From positions 1 to 20,181 of the forward strand of contig CAKOHQ010000024.1 of assembly GCA_934085875.1 (NCBI GenBank): 20,181 nt of DNA. The letters are read 5' to 3'. Below the pieces are notes generated by a model. That model saw only the letters and a program-made list of their open reading frames with translations. It ran no database searches and was not told the origin of the DNA. Positions 6,437 through 13,895 of the stretch are shown here, piece by piece (the first letter of the stretch is position 1; every line of letters begins with the position of its first letter). Source of the stretch: an uncultured Bacilli bacterium. Its GTDB lineage: Bacteria > Bacillota_I > Bacilli_A > RF39 > UBA660. The position numbers were made by a program, and so were the translations under genes.

Positions 6437-6465
6437 ATTATAACACAATAAAATTATTTAATCAA
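6437..6465 (-). promoter_or_regulatory. Promoter of copy 2 antisense RNA
   Basis: On the minus strand: TTGATT (6465-6460), 17-bp spacer, TATAAT (6442-6437). It lies only about 20-50 bases upstream of the aspS start on the other strand, so transcription of aspS and of the antisense RNA diverge here. Confidence 0.75.
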
Positions 6466-6486
6466 TATATATAAAGAAGGGAAATT

Positions 6487-8235
6487 ATGAAAAAAGTATT
6501 TAATAATGAAATAAATGAAAATAACGTAAATCAAATTGTTGAACTATATGGTTGGGTACAAAAAGTACGTAATTTAGGTGGTTTAATATTTATAGATTTA
6601 AGAGATAGAACTGGTTTGATACAATTAGTAGTAAATCCAGAAAATAAAAATTATGAACTTGCTAATACATTAAAAAGTGAATATGTAATTAAAGTTACTG
6701 GTAAAGTTGTAGAAAGAATAACAAGTAATGAAAAAATTAGTACTGGTAAAATAGAAGTTATAGTAGACGAGTTAGAATTAATAAATACATCAATAGAAAC
6801 TCCATTTCAAATAATAGATGGCGTCAATGCTAATGATGATACACTTTTAAAATATAGATATTTAGATTTAAGAAGAAATAGTTTGATGGATAATTTTGTA
6901 TTAAGACATAAAATAACTATGTCTATAAGAAATTATTTAGATAAATTAAATTTTTTAGAAATTGAAACACCTATACTTTGTAAAAGTACACCAGAAGGTG
7001 CAAGAGATTATTTAGTTCCATCAAGGATATTTAATGGTAAGTTTTTTGCACTTCCTCAATCTCCTCAAATATATAAACAACTACTAATGATAGGTGGAGT
7101 AGAAAGATATTTTCAAATTGCAAAATGTTTTAGAGACGAAGATTTGAGAGCTGATAGACAACCAGAATTTACACAAGTAGATGTTGAAATGAGTTTTATA
7201 GATGAAAATGATATTATGAGTCTTTGTGAAAATTTGGTTGTTAATGTATTTAAAGAGACTAAAGGAATAGATATTAAATTACCACTACTTAGAATGAAAT
7301 ATGATGATGCAATAAGAATGTATGGATCTGATAAACCAGATTTAAGATTTGATATGCGTATTAATGATATAACTAATATATTTAAAAATACTAATATAGA
7401 ATTCTTTAATAAAGTAATAGCTAATAATGGAGTAATAAATGCTATTGTAGGTAAAGATTTAGCTAGTACATATACTAGACGTGAAATTGATAAATTAACT
7501 GAATATGTTAAAACTTATAAAGCTGGTGGGCTTGCATATATTAAATTTGGTGAAGAAATAACAGGTAGTGTTAAAGGGTTAACTGATGAAGAAATAAAAG
7601 ATTTAAAAGAAGAATTATTAAAAAATAATAATGATATTGTGTTTATTATTTGTGGTAAAGAATCTTTAGTAAAAACATCTTTAGGTGCTTTAAGATGTAA
7701 GGTTGCAAGAGATAATAATTTGATAAAAAAAGATGATTATAAATTATTATGGGTTACTGATTTTCCATCATTTGAATGGAGTGATACAGAAAATAGATTT
7801 GTTGCGTGTCATCATCCATTTACAAGTCCTAAAGATGAAGATGTTGATAAATTATTAACTGATAAAGCACACTGTTATTCAAAAGCTTATGATATAGTAA
7901 TTAATGGATATGAAGCAGGTGGTGGAAGTATAAGAATTCACAAAGAAGATGTTCAAGAAAAAATGTTTAAAGCACTAGAATTGAGCGAAGAAGATATAAA
8001 AGAAAAATTTGGTTTCTTTGTAGATGCATTAAAATATGGAACACCTCCACATGGAGGATTTGCTCTTGGACTTGATAGATTAACAATGATTTTAGCTGGT
8101 ACAGAAAATATAAGAGATGTTATAGCATTCCCTAAAACAACTAGTAGCAATGATTTAATGAGTGAAGCACCAAATGTTGTAAGTACTAAGCAATTAGATG
8201 AATTAGGAATAAAAGTGAGTGATAAAGATGAGTAA
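6487..8235 (+). CDS. aspS: Aspartyl-tRNA synthetase
   Basis: 582 residues, the length of bacterial-type AspRS with its GAD insertion domain. The N-terminal OB fold is seen in ELYGWVQKVRNLGGLIFIDL (about residues 18-37). The flipping-loop/active-site region includes KSTPEGARDYLVPSR (about 165-179). Motif 2 is FRDEDLRADRQPEFTQVDVE (about 216-235) and motif 3 GLDRLTMILAGTENIRD (about 537-553). The start has AGAAGGGA six bases upstream. No clear plus-strand promoter is visible immediately before it, so it may depend on read-through from hisS-asnS or from the toxin-module promoter. gatC starts inside its last codons. Since AsnRS is encoded, this enzyme is probably discriminating for tRNA(Asp); that is inference. 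Confidence 0.97.
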   Translation: MKKVFNNEINENNVNQIVELYGWVQKVRNLGGLIFIDLRDRTGLIQLVVNPENKNYELANTLKSEYVIKVTGKVVERITSNEKISTGKIEVIVDELELINTSIETPFQIIDGVNANDDTLLKYRYLDLRRNSLMDNFVLRHKITMSIRNYLDKLNFLEIETPILCKSTPEGARDYLVPSRIFNGKFFALPQSPQIYKQLLMIGGVERYFQIAKCFRDEDLRADRQPEFTQVDVEMSFIDENDIMSLCENLVVNVFKETKGIDIKLPLLRMKYDDAIRMYGSDKPDLRFDMRINDITNIFKNTNIEFFNKVIANNGVINAIVGKDLASTYTRREIDKLTEYVKTYKAGGLAYIKFGEEITGSVKGLTDEEIKDLKEELLKNNNDIVFIICGKESLVKTSLGALRCKVARDNNLIKKDDYKLLWVTDFPSFEWSDTENRFVACHHPFTSPKDEDVDKLLTDKAHCYSKAYDIVINGYEAGGGSIRIHKEDVQEKMFKALELSEEDIKEKFGFFVDALKYGTPPHGGFALGLDRLTMILAGTENIRDVIAFPKTTSSNDLMSEAPNVVSTKQLDELGIKVSDKDE

Positions 8236-8521
8236 ATTTACAAAAGAATTAATTAATGATTATGCTGATAAATTACTTATAGGGTTGACAGACAAAGAAA
8301 CTGAAACTATATTGGATGAATTTGAAGTAATTGAAGCTAATATGGATTTAATAAATGAAATAGATGGAATTAAAGATGTTTCAGTACAAGATTATCCATT
8401 TATTATAGAAACACAACCTAGAGATGGTAAAACAATAATAAATGATGATGTAAAAGATATATTAAAGAATTCAGATAATGTTAGTGATAGAGAAATAGAA
8501 GTACCAAAGGTGGTGGGATAA
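8228..8521 (+). CDS. gatC: Glutamyl/aspartyl-tRNA amidotransferase subunit C
   Basis: 97 residues from ATG 8228, which overlaps the end of aspS by eight bases (an in-frame GTG at 8219 is possible but less likely). GatC is a small belt protein that holds GatA and GatB together. The sequence shows the usual two helices followed by an extended tail. The segment INEIDGIKDVSVQDYPF corresponds to the conserved ..I.T..V.P...P tail region, weakly conserved as in Mollicutes-type GatC. Assignment rests on size, this tail and on its place directly before gatA, whose ATG shares one base with the gatC stop (TAATG). Confidence 0.85.
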   Translation: MSKFTKELINDYADKLLIGLTDKETETILDEFEVIEANMDLINEIDGIKDVSVQDYPFIIETQPRDGKTIINDDVKDILKNSDNVSDREIEVPKVVG

Positions 8522-9945
8522 TGTTAGAAGAATTACATAATAAATTAGTAAACAATGAAATATCATCTAATGAATTAATTAAAGAAACATTAAAAAAATC
8601 TCATGAAGTTCAAGATGAATTGAATGCTTTTGTTACAATATGTGATAATGCAACTGGTGAAGTAAATACTAATATTTTATCTGGAATTCCCTATGTTGCA
8701 AAGGATAATTTATCTACAAAGGACATTCTTTCAACTGCAAGTAGCAATACATTAAAAGATTATATACCATTCTTTGATGCTACTGTTGTTAAACGTTTAA
8801 AAGACAAAGGTGCAGTATTAATAGGAAAAAGTGCCATGGACGAATTAGGTATGGGCGGAACAGGGACAACTTGTCATACAGGAAGAGTCAAAAATCCTTG
8901 GGATACTTCACGAATAACTGCAGGTTCTAGTGCAGGAAGTGCAGCATTAGTTGCAAGCGGAGTTGTACCTTATGCTCTTGGAAGTGATACAGGAGATAGT
9001 ATAAGAAAACCAGCTGCATATTGTGGGGTAGTTGGCTATAAACCTACATATGGTGCAATTAGTAGATTTGGGTTATTTCCTTTCGCATCAAGTTTAGATC
9101 ATGTTGGGGTTTTAACACGTAGTGTACGCGATGCTGCAATTGTAGTTGATAATGTTGTTGGAATCGATGAAAATGATATGACAACTATTGATTTAGAGCC
9201 TAATTTAACTAATAATTTAGCTAATGATATAAAAGGTAAAAAAATATTTTATATAAAAAATCTATTAGACAATTTAGTTGATAATGAAGAAACAAATAAA
9301 ATATGAGAAGAATTTAAAAATACCATAAATCACTTAGAAAAATTAGGATGTACAGTTTCTGGAATAGATATAGATATGAAATTATTAAAAGCTATATTTC
9401 CAACTTATGTATGTTTAAGTTGTGCAGAAGCAACTAGTAATGATTCTAATTTAACAGGAATTATATTTGGACCAAAAGGAGAAGGAGAAAACTACATTGA
9501 TATGATTAAAGATCATAGAACTAAAGGATTTTCATCTCTTATTAAACGTAGATTTGTTATAGGATCATATGTTTTACAAAAAGAAAATCAAGAAAAATAT
9601 TTCTTAAATGCAAAAAGAGTTAGGAGATTAATTACAATTAAAATGAATGAATTGTTTGGTACTTATGATGCAATGATTATGCCTGCAAGTGGTAAAATAG
9701 CTCCGAAATTTGAAAATGTTAATGAAGAAATAAGCGGTAACGAACAAATATTAGAAAACTTAATGGCAATTGGAAATTTCGGAGGATATCCTAGTATAAC
9801 AATCCCAAATGGCTTTGTTGATGATTTACCTATTGGTATTAATATCACTGGTAATATAATGAAAGATAAAGATGTTTTAAATATTGCATATAAATTAGAA
9901 TCAACATATGACTTTAAAGGTCAAATAGCAAAGGAAGTGAAATAA
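8521..9945 (+). pseudogene. gatA: Amidotransferase subunit A, interrupted by one in-frame TGA
   Basis: The same frame runs from ATG 8521 to TAA 9945 (474 codons, normal GatA length) with a single TGA at 9304-9306, after codon 261. Before it lie the amidase-signature elements: the catalytic Lys in PYVAKDN, AGSSAGSAA, and SDTGDSIRKPAAYCGVVG with the nucleophile Ser. After it comes the normal C-terminal half (CAEATSNDSNLTG, RRFVIGSYVL, MIMPASG). There is no other lesion. GatA releases ammonia from glutamine for transamidation of Glu-tRNA(Gln). The second half is not a separate gene: the next ATG (9376) has no ribosome binding site. TDTG-D-S in place of the usual G-G-S is, as I recall, also found in Mollicutes. 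Either a sequence error, a recent nonsense mutation, or UGA read-through. I use 'pseudogene' only because the frame is formally broken. Confidence 0.85.
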
Positions 9946-11378
9946 TGGAATTAATACCTGTTATAGGACTTGAAATGCATGCTGAAATGAATTCTACAAC
10001 CAAAGTGTTTTCACCAGCAGAGAATACATATAATGATATTTCGAACTTACACGTAAATAAGATTGATGTTGCACTTCCAGGTATTTTGCCAGTATCCAAC
10101 AAAGAATGTATGGAACGTGCTATTGAAATGGCTTTAATACTAAAATGTGATATACCAGATTATTTTATATTTGATAGAAAAAATTATTACTATCCTGATT
10201 TACCAAAAGGATATCAAATAACACAATTTCATAAACCTATCGGAACTAATGGTAAATTAAATATTATGGTAGATGATAAAGAAATAGTTATAGATATTTT
10301 AGATATTCACTTAGAAGAAGATTCTGCATCTTTAGACCATTATTCATACTTTTCTTTAATAGATTATAATAGAGCAGGTGTACCACTTTTAGAAACAGTT
10401 ACAGCACCATGTATGCATTCATCACGTGAAGCAGTAGCATTCTTAGATACTATGAAAAATATATTTAGATACACAGGAATAAGTGATGCAGATGTAAAAA
10501 GAGGACAAATAAGATGCGATGTAAACGTTTCTATGATGGAAAAAGGTAGCACTGAATTCGGTACTAAAGTTGAAGTTAAAAATGTAAATAATATAGGAAA
10601 TGTAGAAAAAACAATAGATTATGAAATAAAAAGACAAACAGAATTAATTTTATCTGGTAAAAAAGATGAAATAGTACAAGAAACAAGAAGATTTGATGAA
10701 ACAACTGAAACTACTATAAGTATGCGTAGTAAAGTCGATGCAATAGATTATAAATACTTTATAGAACCAAATATACCTCCATATAAAATAACAGATGAAT
10801 TAATAAATGAAATTAAAACACGTATACCAATTCTACCTAATGAAAAAAAATTAAAATATATTAATGAATTAGGACTATCTAATACAGATGCTACAATAAT
10901 TATAAAAGATAAAGATATAAGTGATTATTTTGATAAATTAATAGATTTAAATTGTGATATAAAATTATCTACTAATTGGGTAATAAATAATTTAACAGAT
11001 TATTTAAATAATACTGATGTTTCTATAAAAGATATATATTTAATACCAGAAAGATTAGCATTTATAATAAATTCTATTAAAGATAATAAAATAAAGTCAA
11101 AACAAGCAAAAGAGTTATTTAATAAATCTTTAGAATTAAAACATGATCCAAAAGAATTAATTAAAGAATTAGGTATGGAACAAATAAATGATAGCAACCA
11201 ATTAGAAAGTATGATAAAAACAATACTTAATAATAATACTAAACAAATAGAATTATATAAAAATGGTAAAACTAATATGTTTGATTTCTTTGTAGGACAA
11301 GTTATGAAAGAAACTAAAGGAAAAGCAAATCCAGTATTGGTTAAGGAAATACTTATTAAAGAATTAGAAAATAGATAA
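9945..11378 (+). CDS. gatB: Aspartyl/glutamyl-tRNA amidotransferase subunit B
   Basis: 477 residues, the normal GatB length. It is the tRNA-binding and kinase subunit that activates the misacylated glutamate. The N-terminal signature VIGLEMHAEMNSTTKVFSP (about residues 6-24) and the block DRKNYYYPDLPKGYQITQF (about 76-94) are diagnostic, followed by LEEDSASLDH, FNRAG-like YNRAGVPLLE and RCDVNVSM. The C-terminal helical and YqeY-like tail ends VGQVMKETKGKANPVLVKE. The ATG shares one base with the gatA stop (TAATG), so translation is coupled. A strong terminator ends the aspS-gatCAB operon. Confidence 0.97.
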   Translation: MELIPVIGLEMHAEMNSTTKVFSPAENTYNDISNLHVNKIDVALPGILPVSNKECMERAIEMALILKCDIPDYFIFDRKNYYYPDLPKGYQITQFHKPIGTNGKLNIMVDDKEIVIDILDIHLEEDSASLDHYSYFSLIDYNRAGVPLLETVTAPCMHSSREAVAFLDTMKNIFRYTGISDADVKRGQIRCDVNVSMMEKGSTEFGTKVEVKNVNNIGNVEKTIDYEIKRQTELILSGKKDEIVQETRRFDETTETTISMRSKVDAIDYKYFIEPNIPPYKITDELINEIKTRIPILPNEKKLKYINELGLSNTDATIIIKDKDISDYFDKLIDLNCDIKLSTNWVINNLTDYLNNTDVSIKDIYLIPERLAFIINSIKDNKIKSKQAKELFNKSLELKHDPKELIKELGMEQINDSNQLESMIKTILNNNTKQIELYKNGKTNMFDFFVGQVMKETKGKANPVLVKEILIKELENR

Positions 11379-11383
11379 TATAA

Positions 11384-11418
11384 AAATACAAAGATTTTAT
11401 TTTACTTTGTATTTTTTT
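11384..11418. terminator. Bidirectional terminator between gatB and the HAD gene
   Basis: AAATACAAAG (11384-11393) pairs with CTTTGTATTT (11405-11414), followed by four more T's. On the minus strand the stem is followed by T's too, so it can end both the gatB transcript and the convergent HAD hydrolase transcript. Confidence 0.85.
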
Positions 11419-11439
11419 AGTACATAAAATTTTATTTAA

Positions 11440-12243
11440 TTATAATATATATTTATCACAAAATTTACTTATTCCATCATTATCATTAGTATCTGTTATA
11501 TAATCTGCTATACTCTTTATTTTTTCTATTGAATTACCCATTGCAACACTTGTACCAACACTATTAAACATATCTATATCATTAATACTATCTCCAAAAC
11601 AAATACTATTTTCTTTATTAATATTTAATATTTTTAATAAAGATTTAATAGCATTTCCTTTATTAACATTATCATTTACTATATCAAAGAAATAATAACC
11701 ATTATTAATTTCATTTAAATAATCAAGTGATTTATTAATTACTTTTAAATTAGTATTGTTGTTAATAAATAATTCTATATCTTTCATAACATTAATATCT
11801 TCATTGCTAATTACTAACTGTAATTTATTTTCTTCAATCTCATTTAAATTATTTACAATTATTTTATCCTTTGTATTTTTAACAAACTTATTAGAATACT
11901 TATTATTTATAGTATTTATTATAAAACCTGATTTAGTTTTGTTTGAATAATCCCATAAATATTCTAAATCCTTACTATATAAAGTATGTGAAATAATAAT
12001 TTTATTTAATAAATTATCATATATTAAAGCACCATTATTTGAAATAGTATACTTAGATTTTTTAATTACTTTTAAATATTGTTTTAAAAAACTATTTATT
12101 CTACCAGAACAAAAAACGATATAAATATTTTTTTCAATTAATCTATTCAAAGTATTAATTGTATTTTTTGTAATTTCTTTATTGGAATTAATTAATGTTC
12201 CATCCATATCAAAAAAAGCTATTTCTACGTTTATTTTATTCAA
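11440..12243 (-). CDS. Cof-type HAD-IIB hydrolase (sugar or cofactor phosphatase)
   Basis: 267 residues from a TTG start at 12243-12241. HAD motifs are in order: IAFFDMDGTLI (nucleophile Asp, about residue 11), FCSGR (motif II, about 45), the lysine in NVNKGNAIKSLL (about 196) and CFGDSINDIDMF (motif IV acidic pair, about 218-230). The cap between motifs II and III is of the Cof/IIB type. These enzymes dephosphorylate sugar phosphates, flavin or pyridoxal phosphates; the substrate cannot be read from sequence. The TTG start is chosen because GGTGAT lies four bases upstream and the -10 box lies just beyond. A longer frame reaching a GTG at 12288 would start inside the -35 hexamer. Confidence 0.88.
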   Translation of the reverse strand: MNKINVEIAFFDMDGTLINSNKEITKNTINTLNRLIEKNIYIVFCSGRINSFLKQYLKVIKKSKYTISNNGALIYDNLLNKIIISHTLYSKDLEYLWDYSNKTKSGFIINTINNKYSNKFVKNTKDKIIVNNLNEIEENKLQLVISNEDINVMKDIELFINNNTNLKVINKSLDYLNEINNGYYFFDIVNDNVNKGNAIKSLLKILNINKENSICFGDSINDIDMFNSVGTSVAMGNSIEKIKSIADYITDTNDNDGISKFCDKYIL

Positions 12244-12259
12244 TTTTATCACCAAAATT

Positions 12260-12288
12260 ATTATATCAAAATAAAAATAATTTTTCAC
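12260..12288 (-). promoter_or_regulatory. Promoter of the HAD hydrolase gene
   Basis: On the minus strand: GTGAAA (12288-12283), 17-bp spacer, TATAAT (12265-12260). The predicted start falls at or next to the ribosome binding site GGTGAT, giving almost no leader. Confidence 0.6.
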
Positions 12289-12297
12289 GTTTTTTGA

Positions 12298-12326
12298 TTG
12301 ATACTTTGTTTAATATTTGATATAAT
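12298..12326 (+). promoter_or_regulatory. Promoter of the Tad pilus operon
   Basis: TTGATA (12298-12303), 17-bp spacer, TATAAT (12321-12326), then AGGAGAG (12338-12344) and ATG at 12351. Divergent from the HAD promoter, with only about ten bases between the two -35 boxes. Confidence 0.8.
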
Positions 12327-12350
12327 TTACTTATCATAGGAGAGTGTGTT

Positions 12351-12692
12351 ATGAATAATAAAGGGCAGGCTTTAGTTGAATTTGTAATAATATTTCCAAT
12401 AATGATATTTGCATTATTAATAATTGTAGATTTTGGAATGATTAGTTATGATAAAAATAAATTAGAAAATATAATTACTGATGTTGGAGAAATGTATAAA
12501 AATAATGAATCAGAACAAGAAATAAATAAATTTGTTCATGATAATGATAAAGATATTAATTATAGTATTTTAGATAAATCTAAGTATGTAGTAATAAGAT
12601 TAGAAAAAAAATACAATTATTTGACTCCAGGATTAGATAAAATATTTAAAATTAAAAATATTACAGTAGAAAGGGAAATATATAATGAATAA
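12351..12692 (+). CDS. TadE-like pseudopilin
   Basis: 113 residues. The start MNNKGQALVEFVIIFPIMIF is a class III prepilin/TadE signature: a short basic leader ending in Gly, Glu at position +5 of the mature chain, and one N-terminal membrane helix (about residues 9-30). The rest is a small polar domain. TadE proteins are processed by a Tad prepilin peptidase and act as minor pilins in Tad/Flp pili. First gene of a six-gene tad operon, overlapping the next gene by eight bases. The peptidase and major Flp pilin are not in the window. Confidence 0.8.
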   Translation: MNNKGQALVEFVIIFPIMIFALLIIVDFGMISYDKNKLENIITDVGEMYKNNESEQEINKFVHDNDKDINYSILDKSKYVVIRLEKKYNYLTPGLDKIFKIKNITVEREIYNE

Positions 12693-13125
12693 TGATGGAA
12701 AGATAAATATATTGTTTGTTTTAATACCTGTATTCTTAATAGTAACATTGATTTTAGTAGATACTTTAATAAGTTTTAGTGAAAATAAAACTTTTAGAGT
12801 TATTACAGAAGATATTATTAAAAGTACTTTAGAAGATGATAATATAGATAGTAGTGAATATTTAAATGAAATTAAAAGAAAATATTCTGAAAAAAATTAT
12901 GATACTGAAATGTTAGTTGTTAACGAAGAAGGAAACGGTATATACTTAGAAAATGAGAATAAATATTTTGGATTATTGTCTTCGTTAAAAACAAGTAAAA
13001 GTAAAAAAGAAAAAGTTGATATATTTGGTATTACTTTTAACCTAAGAAAAAATAGTAAAAGTATAATAAAAGTTAAAGCATATTATGATTATGATGACAA
13101 TTTAAAATTTGATTATGTTAAGTAG
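12685..13125 (+). CDS. TadG/TadE-like single-pass protein of the Tad cluster
   Basis: 146 residues: MNNDGKINILFVLIPVFLI has a pilin-like basic leader with Gly and one N-terminal membrane helix, then ~110 residues of charged extracytoplasmic domain. Unlike the upstream gene it lacks Glu at mature position 5, so it may be unprocessed and act as a TadG/TadF-like accessory. Assignment rests on architecture and its place between tadE and tadZ; sequence alone is not diagnostic. The start overlaps the upstream stop. The ribosome binding site AAGGGA is inside the upstream gene. The stop is TAG, followed by GGTGAT before tadZ. Confidence 0.55.
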   Translation: MNNDGKINILFVLIPVFLIVTLILVDTLISFSENKTFRVITEDIIKSTLEDDNIDSSEYLNEIKRKYSEKNYDTEMLVVNEEGNGIYLENENKYFGLLSSLKTSKSKKEKVDIFGITFNLRKNSKSIIKVKAYYDYDDNLKFDYVK

Positions 13126-13133
13126 GTGATATT

Positions 13134-13895
13134 ATGGCTATTAATGGTGGAAAAATTCTTTGTTTATTTGGAGTTAAGGGTGGAATAGGGAAAAGTGTTT
13201 TAGCTCTTAATTTAGCAGGTGTTGCAAATAATAACAAAATAAAAACATTAATTATAGATATGGATATATATGGTGGTTCTATTGCGTTTGCACTAAATAA
13301 GAATAATAATAAAACTATTTATAATTTTGTAGATGATTATAATAATAATCGCTTTCAAGATTTAAATGATTATATAACTAAATATAATGAATATATAGAT
13401 TTCATAGCTTGTCCTAAAGATCCTAGAAAATCAAATAAAATAGATAGTACTTACTTAGAAATATTATTAAATAAAGCTAGATTTAATTATGATTTAATAA
13501 TATTAGATACTAATCATATTTTAAATGAAATAAATTTATGTATTATGGATAAAAGTGATTTAATCTTGTTTGTAGTTACTAACGACATGTTTGATTTAAA
13601 AAATATGAGAAGTTTAATAGGTATATTTAAAGATTTAGAAAAAACAAATTATAAAGTATTATTAAATAATAGTTATAGGAATGATAAAAACTATTATGAT
13701 ATACAAGCTATTAAAGATATTATTAAAAATAATATTGATTATAGTATAAGTGATAAATACTATGTAAAAAATATACAAGAAATTATAGATAATGGTGATA
13801 TAATTACATTAAATAAAAAATATGTTGGTACTAGAGACTATAAAGTATTAGATTTAATAATAGAGAATGTATTGGGGATGGATTATGATAAATAA
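13134..13895 (+). CDS. tadZ: TadZ/CpaE-like ParA-family ATPase
   Basis: 253 residues. The deviant Walker A of MinD/ParA proteins is at residues 13-21 (VKGGIGKSV), with ALNLAG after it. Walker A' is seen in TLIIDMDIYGGSIAFALN (about 38-55) and Walker B in YDLIILDTNH (about 121-130). In Tad systems this ATPase places the pilus machine in the cell. Many CpaE proteins have an N-terminal receiver-like domain; here the ATPase domain stands alone. GGTGAT lies five bases before the ATG. The end overlaps tadA by 11 bases. Confidence 0.85.
   Translation: MAINGGKILCLFGVKGGIGKSVLALNLAGVANNNKIKTLIIDMDIYGGSIAFALNKNNNKTIYNFVDDYNNNRFQDLNDYITKYNEYIDFIACPKDPRKSNKIDSTYLEILLNKARFNYDLIILDTNHILNEINLCIMDKSDLILFVVTNDMFDLKNMRSLIGIFKDLEKTNYKVLLNNSYRNDKNYYDIQAIKDIIKNNIDYSISDKYYVKNIQEIIDNGDIITLNKKYVGTRDYKVLDLIIENVLGMDYDK

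Larger units (their letters stand above)
6171..6445. repeat. Copy 2 of tandem type I toxin-antitoxin-like module (intact)
   Basis: A 275-bp unit. On the plus-strand RNA, AGGAACATT (6171-6179) can pair with AATGTTCCT (6395-6403), and TTGGGTGTCTACCT (6185-6198) with AGGTAGACATCCAA (6369-6382; 14 pairs, one G-U), tying the 5' leader to the 3' end. In addition CCTCT (6196-6200) can pair with AGAGG (6221-6225) in the ribosome binding site. A convergent antisense RNA covers the 3' half. The plan (leader-sequestered ribosome binding site, 5'-3' foldback, convergent antisense RNA, small hydrophobic peptide) is that of type I toxin-antitoxin loci such as Fst/RNA I-RNA II and TxpA/RatA. The sequences themselves do not resemble those I remember. 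Confidence 0.8.

Noticed and set aside
5821..6445. The two repeat copies as MITE-like mobile elements, because each has inverted ends (AGGAACATT/AATGTTCCT).
   Set aside because: Similarity continues about 40 bases past the right inverted end into the antisense promoter, no target-site duplications are apparent, and the internal parts show promoters, a terminator and a coding frame. A structured gene module explains more.
5821..6445. 6S RNA, tmRNA or a second T-box for the repeated region.
   Set aside because: There is no T-box core, no tmRNA tRNA-like end or tag frame, and the closing-stem plus peptide frame plus convergent promoters do not fit 6S RNA.
7953..8150. Antisense open frames inside aspS, and similar ones in gatA, gatB, tadA and DUF421.
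   Set aside because: They are short, lie opposite well-conserved coding sequence, have no recognisable domains or ribosome binding sites, and are expected by chance in such AT-rich genes.
8521..9945. Genetic code 4 (TGA as Trp) for the whole organism.
   Set aside because: All other visible Trp codons are TGG, the long essential genes are open under the standard code, and TGA ends galE within a terminator stem and tadB in a GTGA start/stop overlap. Only gatA would need recoding.
9376..9945. The second part of gatA as an independent gene.
   Set aside because: It is in the same frame as the first part, has no ribosome binding site at its ATG, and the codons between the TGA and this ATG also match GatA.
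12244..12288. A longer HAD hydrolase starting at GTG 12288.
   Set aside because: That codon lies in the predicted -35 box, and the extra residues would be encoded by the promoter. A TTG with GGTGAT upstream sits right before the conserved HAD motif I.
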